A stretch of DNA of 64,000 bases. Origin: Tumebacillus sp. BK434 (GTDB taxonomy: Bacteria > Bacillota > Bacilli > Tumebacillales > Tumebacillaceae). The translations under genes and the position numbers were made by a program. The notes beneath the pieces are model-generated. The model was not told the DNA's origin. It ran no database searches and saw only the letters and a list, made by a program, of their open reading frames with translations. Each line of letters starts with the position of its first letter. Position 1 is the stretch's first letter. Positions 28,101 to 37,100 of the stretch are shown here, one piece after another. The DNA is taken from contig NZ_SLXS01000001.1 in the NCBI RefSeq assembly GCF_004340785.1, forward strand, positions 930,001 to 994,000, written 5' to 3'.

Positions 28101-31100
28101 GCGCAGCGACTCATGGCGATTGACAATCGTCGCAAAACTGCGCTCCAGCGCTTCCCGATCCAGCGTTCCGTGCATCCGCACCGCACCCGGAATGTGATAG
28201 GCGGTCGTTTCACGGAGCAGCTGGTGCAAGAGCCACATCCGCTCCTGCGCAAACGACAGCGGCAGATGCCCGTCGCGCGCGACCCGTACGATAGGGGCAG
28301 CATCGGCTGCGCCTGCTTCTGTCCCGGTCACGAAGGCGGCCAGTTCCGCCACCGTCGGCAGTTCGAACAGCTTGCGCAGCGGCATTTCGATGCCAAACGC
28401 CGCCTGAATCCGGGTCACCGCCTGCGTCGCCAGCAAGGAATGCCCGCCGGCCGCAAAAAAGTCGTCATGAATGCCGACCGGCTGGGTGTGGAGCACCTCT
28501 TCAAACAGCGCGCACAACATCGCTTCGGCTGCCGTGCGCGGCGGCGCATACTCGCGCTGCTCTTCGGCCGCGGCAGGCGCCGGCAGCGACGTGCGGTCGA
28601 TCTTGCCGTTGGCGGTGAGCGCCATCGCTTCAACCGCCACAATGTGCTGCGGCATCATGTACGACGGCAACACCGCTTTTAAATCGCGGCGCAATTCGCC
28701 CGTTCTGTCCTCCGGCTGCTTCAAAATGACATAGGCGACGATGCGCTTGTCGCCCGGCTGATCTTCGCGCACCAGCACGGCAGATTCGCTGACTGTGGGG
28801 TGTTTGGCGACCGCCGCTTCGATCTCGCCGAGCTCGATGCGGAAACCGCGCACTTTGACCTGATTGTCGGTGCGGCCGAGGAACTCGATCGTGCCGTCCG
28901 CCAGGCGGCGCACCATGTCGCCCGTTTTGTACAAGCGGCCGTGTTCGGTGTTGAGGAACCGCTCTGCGGTCAGCTCCGGGCGCTGCCAATAGCCGAGCGC
29001 CACCCCAGCCCCGCTGAGGTGCAGTTCGCCCCGCACCCCGATCGGCACTTCCTGCCCCGCCTCATCTAAAACATACGCGGTGGTATTGGCGATGGCGCGT
29101 CCAATCGGCAAGGACGGCAGCAGCAAATCTTCCTGTCGCACCTCGTGGCAGACGGCGAACGTCGTGCACTCCGTCGGCCCGTAGCCGTTGATCAAACGGC
29201 AGTCGAGCTGCTCCACAACTTTCTGCACATGCGGCACCGACAGCACATCGCCGCCCGCCAGCAACTGGCGCACGCCGCGCAGCCCTTCGAGGTGGTGTTC
29301 CGCCATCTGGTGGAACAGCCCGGCTGTCAACCACAGCGTGCTCACGCCGTACCGCTGTATCACGCGTCCCAGCTCTTGCAGGGACGCTTGCCCCGGCGGG
29401 TAGATCACCATCTGCGCCCCGTTTAGCAGCGCGCCCCAGATCTCGAACGTCGCCGCGTCAAACGCGACCGGCGCGAACTGAAGGAACACGTCCCGCGCGG
29501 AGAACTCCACATAATCGGTGTCTTTCACCAGTCGCACCACGCCGCGATGCGGCACCATGACCCCTTTGGGCTGCCCGGTTGAGCCGGACGTGTACATCAT
29601 GTAGGCCAGACTGTCTCCATCCCCGGCAATGCCGAGATTCTCCGCGCTTTCCTCCGCAAAAGGCTCTTCGATGCACAAAATCTGTGCGTGCTGCTCCGGC
29701 AGCCGATCCAGCATCCGCTCCGAGGTCACAAGCACGGCGACGTTCGCATCTTCCAGTTGATAACGCAGCCTTTCCGCCGGGTAATCGGCATCAAACGGCA
29801 CATACGCCGCGCCCGCCTTCAGGATGGCGAGCATGCCGATGACCAGTTCGAACGAACGCTCCAAGCTCAGACCGACCAGTTGCCCCGGTGCGACGCCGCG
29901 CTTTTGCAGACGGCGCGCCAGGCGGTTTGCCTGCTCATTCAGTTCGCGATAAGTGAGGCTGTCTTCCCCGAAGATGAGCGCCGCCGCATCGGGTGTCGCA
30001 GCCGTCTGTCGCTCGAACCATTGGTGAACGCCGAACTTCAGCGCCTCCGGACGCTCCGTGTCATTCCACTGCGCCAGTTGCCCGCGCTCCGCCGCCGTCA
30101 GCATCGGCAGTTCGGCAATCGGGCGATCCGGATGCAGCACCGCCGCTTGCAGCAGCGTCTGGAAGTGCTGTGCCAAGCGGGCGATCGTCGCTTGCTCAAA
30201 CAGATCGGTGTTGTATTCCAAGAAGCCGGTCAGCCCTTGCTCCGTCTCTTCCAGCAGCAGGGAGAGATCGAACTTGGCCGTTTGGTTGTCGAGCGTCAGA
30301 CGCTCCAGACGCAGTCCCGGCAGTTCCAGCGCCAGCGGCGCATTTTGCAGTGCAAACATCACTTGGAACAGCGGAGGATGGCTCGTGCTCCGCTCCGGCT
30401 GGAGCACGCTGACCAGCTTTTCGAACGGCACGTCCTGATGGGCATACGCTTCTAAGGCGGTCTGCTTGACCTGCTTCAACAGGCTGCGGAAGGAAGTTTC
30501 GCCCGGAAGTTCGCTGCGCAGGACGATCGTGTTGACGAAGAAGCCGATCAAGTTCTCAATCTCCACGCGGTTGCGTCCGGCGATCGGCGAACCGACGAGG
30601 ATGTCGTCTTGTCCTGTGTAGCGGTGCAGCAGCACGTTGAAGGCGGTCAGCAGGATCATGTACAGCGTCTCGCCGCCTGCCTGCCCCAGTCCTTTCAGCG
30701 CTTCGGTCAGCTCTTTGGACAAGGCAAACGGCAGATGTGCGCCATGTGTCGTCTGCACAGCCGGACGCGGGCGGTCGGTCGGCAGCTGCAGCACAGGCAG
30801 GGAACCGCCGAGCTTGTGTTTCCAATAGTCGAGCTGCGACGCCAGCGCGTCCGCTTCCAGCCAGCTGCGATGCCACTGCGCATAGTCGGCATATTGCACC
30901 GTAAGCTCCGGCAGTTCGCCACCGCCGTACAGGACGGACAGCTCCTGCAGCAGGACGCCGAGCGACCAGCCATCGGAGATGATATGGTGCAGAGTCATCA
31001 CCAGCAGATGATCCTCCGCGCCAAGCCGGAGCAGGGACAGCCGCACCAGCTCGTCTTTGGTCAGGTCAAAAGGTTCCCGGGCGTCTTCCCGAGCCAGGCG

Positions 31101-34100
31101 CAGCGCTGTCTCTTCGCGCTCCACTGTCGGAAGTTCGGTGAGATCGGACAGCGGAATGGTCACGGCCTGCGCGCTGCGAATGCGTTGCACCGCTTGGTCG
31201 TTCACCACGTCGAACGTGGTGCGCAGCGCTTCGTGGCGCTGGACAATCGCGGCCATACTCCGCTCCAGCGCTGCCCGGTCCAACGGCCCGCGCATCCGCA
31301 CTGCGCCTGCGATGTGATAGGCGGAGGAATCGCTGTGAAACTGATGGAGCAGCCACATCCGCTCCTGCGCATACGACATCGGCAGGTCGCCGCCGCGCGC
31401 CGTTCGCCGGATCGGAGCGGCGTGGGCCCCCCTTGCTCCGTCCACAAAAGCGGCCAGTTCCGCCACGGTCGGCGCTTCGAACAGTTGGCGCAGCGGCAGT
31501 TCGATGCCGAACGCCGCTTCGATGCGGGTCACAGCCTGCGTCGCGAGGAGCGAATGCCCGCCCAGCGCGAAGAAGTCGTCGTGAATGCCGACCGGTTGCG
31601 CTTGCAGCACCGTTTCGAACAAAGCGCAGAGCTGCGCTTCCACCGCCGTACGCGGTGCTGTAAACTCCCGGTCGCTTGCGGTCCACTCAGGTGCCGGGAG
31701 CGATTTTCGGTCCACCTTGCCGTTGGCGGTGAGCGCAAAAGCATCCATGGCGATGAGCTGCTGGGGCACCATGTACGACGGCAGCGACGCTTGCAAGTGA
31801 CGGCGCAGCGCGTCCGTCCCTTCCGCCGCTTCGTGCAGCGTGACGTAGGCGACGATGCGCTTGTCGCCCGGCACGTCTTCGCGCACCAGCACGACCGCTT
31901 CGCGCACGTTCGGGTGTTTGGCCGCCGCCGCTTCGATCTCGCCGAGTTCGATGCGGAAACCGCGCACTTTGACCTGATTGTCGGTGCGGCCGAGAAACTC
32001 GATCGTGCCGTCCGCCAGGCGGCGTACCATGTCGCCCGTCTTGTACAGGCGGCCGTGTTCGGTGTTGATGAACCGCTCTGCGGTCAGCTCCGGCTGGTTC
32101 CAATAGCCGAGCGCCACCCCGGCCCCTCCGAGGTGCAGTTCGCCCGGGACCCCGACCGGCACCGGCTGTCCGGCTCCGCTTAAGATCACCACGGTCGTGT
32201 TGGCGATGGCGCGTCCAATCGGCAAGGACGGCAGCAGCAAATCTTCCCGTTGCACCTCGTGGCAGACGGCGAACGTCGTGCACTCCGTCGGTCCGTAGCC
32301 GTTGATCAAACGGCAGTCGAGTTGCTCCACGACTTTCTGCACATGCGGCACCGACAGCACATCGCCGCCCGCCAGCAGCTGGCGCACGCCGCGCAGCCCT
32401 TCGAGGTGGTGTTCCGCCATCTGGTGGAACAGCCCGGCTGTCAGCCACAGCGTGCTCACGCCGTGCCGCTGTATCACGCGTCCCAGCTCTTGCAGGGACG
32501 CTTGGCCCGGCGGGAAGATCACCAGCTGTGCCCCGTTTAGCAGCGCGCCCCAGATCTCGAACGTCGCCGCGTCAAACGCGACCGGCGCGAACTGCAGAAA
32601 CACGTCCCGCGCGGAGAACTCCACATAATCGGTGTCTTTTACCAGCCGCACCACGCCGCGATGCGGCACCATGACCCCTTTGGGCTGCCCGGTCGAGCCG
32701 GACGTGTACATCACATAGGCCAGGCTGTCCAGATCGGTGGTCAGACCGAGGTTGTCCCCGCTCTCTTCCGCATACGTCCCGTCGACGCACAGAATCTGTG
32801 CCCCGTGTTCCGGCAGTTTCGCAAGCAGGCGTTCCTGGGTCAGCAATAGCGACACGTTCGCATCTCCCAGCTGGTAGCGCAGACGTTCGGCCGGGTAATC
32901 GGCATCAAATGGCACATACGCCGCGCCGGCTTTTAAGATCGCCAGCATCCCGACGACCAGCTCCAGCGAGCGCTCGATGCAGAATCCGACCATCTGCCCT
33001 TGCAACACGCCGTGCTGTTGCAGACGGCGGGCGAGGCGGTTCGCCCGCTCGTTCAGTTCACTGTACGTGAGGCTGTCCTTCCCGAACACGAGCGCCACTG
33101 CATCGGGCGTCGCGTCCGCCTGCACTTCGAACCATTCGTGGACGCCAAGCTGCAGAACCTCCGGACGTGCGGTGTCGTTCCATAGCGCCATTTGCGCCTG
33201 CTCCGCAGCGCTGAGCATCGGCAGCTCGGCAATCGGACAGTCCGGATGTTGCACCGCCGCTTGCAGCAAGGTCTGGAAGTGTCCGGCCAGCCGCCCGATC
33301 GTCGCCCGGTCAAACAGGTCGGTGCGGTATTCGATCGCCCCGGCCAATTGGCCGTCCTGCTCTTCCATCATCAACGTCAGGTCAAATTTGGCCGTACCGC
33401 TGTGCATCTCGACTTGCGCGTGCGAGACGCCGGGCAGCTTCAGCTCGGCGAGCGGTGACGGCTGCCAGGTGAACATCGCCTGGAACAGCGGCGAATGGCT
33501 CCTGCTCCGCTCTGGCTGCAACTCCCCGACCAGCTTTTCAAACGGCACATCTTGGGCGGACAACGCTTCCAGCGCCGTCGTTTTCACGCTCTCCAGCAGT
33601 TGGCGGAACGTCATGCTGCCGTCGACCGCATCGCGCAGCACCAGCGTGTTGACGAAAAAGCCGATCAGCGGCTCGATCTCCACGTGGCGGCGTCCGGCGA
33701 CCGGAGTGCCGACGAGCAGGTCTTCCAAGCCTGTGTAGCGGTACAGCAAGGTCTTGTACGCCGTCAACAGCAGCGTGAACAAAGTTGTGCCCTCCACCGC
33801 CAGCTCACGCACCTGTTCGCTCAGCGACGCAGGCAGGGCAAAGGACAGCACCGCCCCTTGGGAGGACTGCACAGCGGGACGCGGACGGTCGGTCGGCAGT
33901 TGGAGGACGGGCAGCTCCCCGCTCAACTTTTGCTTCCAGTAACTGAGCTGCTGCTCCAACACCTCCTCCCGCATGTCCGCCTGCTGCCAGACGGCATAGT
34001 CTGCGTATTGCACAGCCAGCGGCTGCAGCGGCGACGCTTCTTGCTTCATAAATGCGGCATACAGCGCCGACAGTTCGCGCAGCAAAACGCCCATCGACCA

Positions 34101-37100
34101 GCCGTCCGCCGCGATGTGGTGCATCGTGAGCATCAGCACATGATCGTCAGCAGCCAGCCGGAGCAGTTTCGCACGCAACAGCGGCCCTTTTTCCAGATCG
34201 AACGGCAGCTGTGCCTCGGCGAGGGCGATGTGCGGCACCTCTTCCTCCATGCTGTCCGTCACGGTGAGCGTGAACCCGGTTCCGTCTGTGATCTGCTGCA
34301 CAGCGCTTCCTTCCGTCACGGTGAAAATCGTCCGCAGCGCCTCGTGACGAGTCACGATCTCCTGCAAACTCCGCTCCAGCGCAGACACGTCCAGCTCTCC
34401 GCTCAAACGCACCGCGCCGGGAATGTTGTAAAGGGCGCTCGCCCCTTCCAGACGGTCGATGAACCACAAACGCTCCTGCGCAAACGACAGCGGCAACGCA
34501 GCATCCCGAGACACCGGCACCAGCGGCGTCGCCCCGCTGCCGGCGAGGTGCTGCACCTCCGCGGCCAGTTCGGCTACCGTCGGGGATGCGAACAAGGTGC
34601 GCAGCGGCAAGTCGATCGCAAAGCGGCGGTTCAGGCGCGAGACGGCCTGCGCCGCCAGCAGCGAATGTCCGCCAAGGGCAAAAAAATTGTCGGACAGGCC
34701 GACCTGCTCCACGCCGAGCACCTCTTGCCAGACCAAAGCGATTCCCGCTTCCGTCTCCGTGCGCGGTGCCACATATGCCCCTTCGCCTGCGCCTGTCCAG
34801 ACCGGTGCGGGCAGCGCGTTGCGATCCACTTTGCCGTTGGCGGTTAGCGGCAGCCGGTCCAGCGCGACAAACGCGGACGGCACCATGTACTCCGGCAGGC
34901 GGGCCTTCAAAAAGGTGCGCAGGTCCGCCTCACCCGCCCCGACCACATACGCGGCCAGACGCTGATCGCGCAGGACGACGGCCGCTTCCTGAACTTCTTC
35001 ATGCCCGCGCAGCATCGCTTCGATCTCGGCAAGCTCGATGCGAAAGCCGCGCAGTTTCACCTGATCATCGAGGCGGCCGAGGAACTCCAGGCTCCCGTCC
35101 TCCCGCCAGCGCACGCTGTCCCCGGTGCGATACAAGCGTCCCGCTCCATACGGATGGAGGATGAATTTCTGCTCAGTCTGCTCCGGCTTCTTGAGATACC
35201 CGAGCGCAAGTCCTGCCCCGCCAATGTACAGTTCACCGGGCACCCCAACCGGCACGAGCTGCTGCGCCGCGTCGAGCACATACACCTCTGCGCCCGCGAT
35301 CGGCTTGCCGATCGGCACGGTGCTTTGCGCATCCTCCGGTGCACAAATGTGGAACGTGGTGTCGATCGCCGCTTCCGTCGGACCGTACAGGTTCACGAGT
35401 TGCCCACGCAAGCGCGCATGGAACGTCTGCACGTGCTCGGCGGTCAGCGTTTCCCCGCCGCAGAACAGGCGCCGCAGTGACACGCACGCCTCCACATTCG
35501 GCTCTTCCAGCATCAGCTTCAGCATCGACGGCACGACTTGCAGCGTCGTCACGCCGTGCGTCTGCACCGCCTGCACCAAATACGCCGGGTCGGCCTGACC
35601 GCCCGGACGCGCCAGCACCAGCTGCGCCCCTGCGAACAGCGGTGCATAAAACTCCCACACCGACGCGTCAAAACTAAACGCGGTCTTCTGCAGCACCACA
35701 TCGTCTGCGGTCAGCGGGAATTGCTGCTGCATCCAGCGCATATGGTTGACGATCGCCCGATGCGGGATCACGACCCCTTTCGGCTGGCCGGTCGAACCGG
35801 ACGTGTAGATGACGTATGCCGGGTCGTCTTCTGTCGCGTTCGGGATGCTGCAAGGCTCCTCACACGCTTCCACAAACTTGTCGAGGCAGATCGTAGCTCC
35901 CTTTTCAACTGGCAGTTTGTCGAGCAGATGCTCCTGCGTCAGCAGCAGTTTGGCATCCGCATCTGCGAGCATGTACGCGATCCGCTCAGCCGGATAGCCC
36001 GGATCGACCGGCACATACGCACCGCCCGCTTTCATCACACCGAGCAGGCCGACCACCATCTCGACCGAACGCTCGGCGCACAGCGCGACGAGCACGCCCG
36101 GCCCGACTCCTCGCGTCACAAGGGCGTTGGCCAGAGCATTGGCCCGTGCGTTCAGTTCCGCATAGGTGACGTGACCCGCTTCCGAGACGACGGCGATTCG
36201 CTCAGGCGTCCGCTCCGCCTGATGCTCAAACAGCTGATGCAGACAGCCGCCGCGCTCAAACGGCGCCGGCTGCCCGCGCCACGCCAGCACCGCTTCACGC
36301 TGTTCGAGGGTCAGCAGCGGCAGCGCGGCGATTTTCGCCTGCGCATCTTGCACGATGCCGCCGAGGACTGTCACAAAATGCTCACACAGCCGTTCGATGC
36401 GCACCGTGTCGAACAGGTCGGCGTTATATTCGAACACCCCGGCCAGTTCGCCGTCACGCTCGGCCATCGTCAGCGCGACATCGAGCTGCACCCCGCTTTG
36501 CGTGAACGGCAGCGACTGCACCCGCAGCCCGTGTGTCTCGTACACCGCCCCGGCCTCGCCGAGCGCAAAGGCGCCGAGCCCGCCGCCCCCGGCCAGATGC
36601 GATTTTTGCAACGTGAACATCGTCTGGAACAACGGCGGAAAGCTCGGATCGCGATCCGGCTGCAGCCGCTCAGCCAGCAGCGCGAACGGGTAGTCCTGAT
36701 GCAAGAGCGCAGCGACCACAGTCGCTTTGACCTCCTGCAAAAACGCGGCAAACGACGTCTCCCCGCCGAGTCGCGCCCGCAGCGGCACCGGATTGACGAA
36801 ATAGCCTGCCGTTTCGGAAAATTTGGCCGAGCTGCGCCCGACGGTCGGCGTTCCGACCACGATGTCGTCCTGTCCGGTCACGCGATGCAGGAGCACCTGA
36901 TACGCTGCCAGCAGCGCCGCATACAGCGTCACGCCCTGCTCCTGCGCCAAGCGCTTCAGTCCTGCACTCAGTTCTGCCGGCAGCGCAAAGCGCACGCTTG
37001 CGCCGCGATCGGTCAGCACCGCCGGGCGGGGACGGTCGGCCGGCAGCTGCAAGAGCGGCACGTCTGCGCACGTCTGCTCCCAATACGCCTGCAGCGCCTC

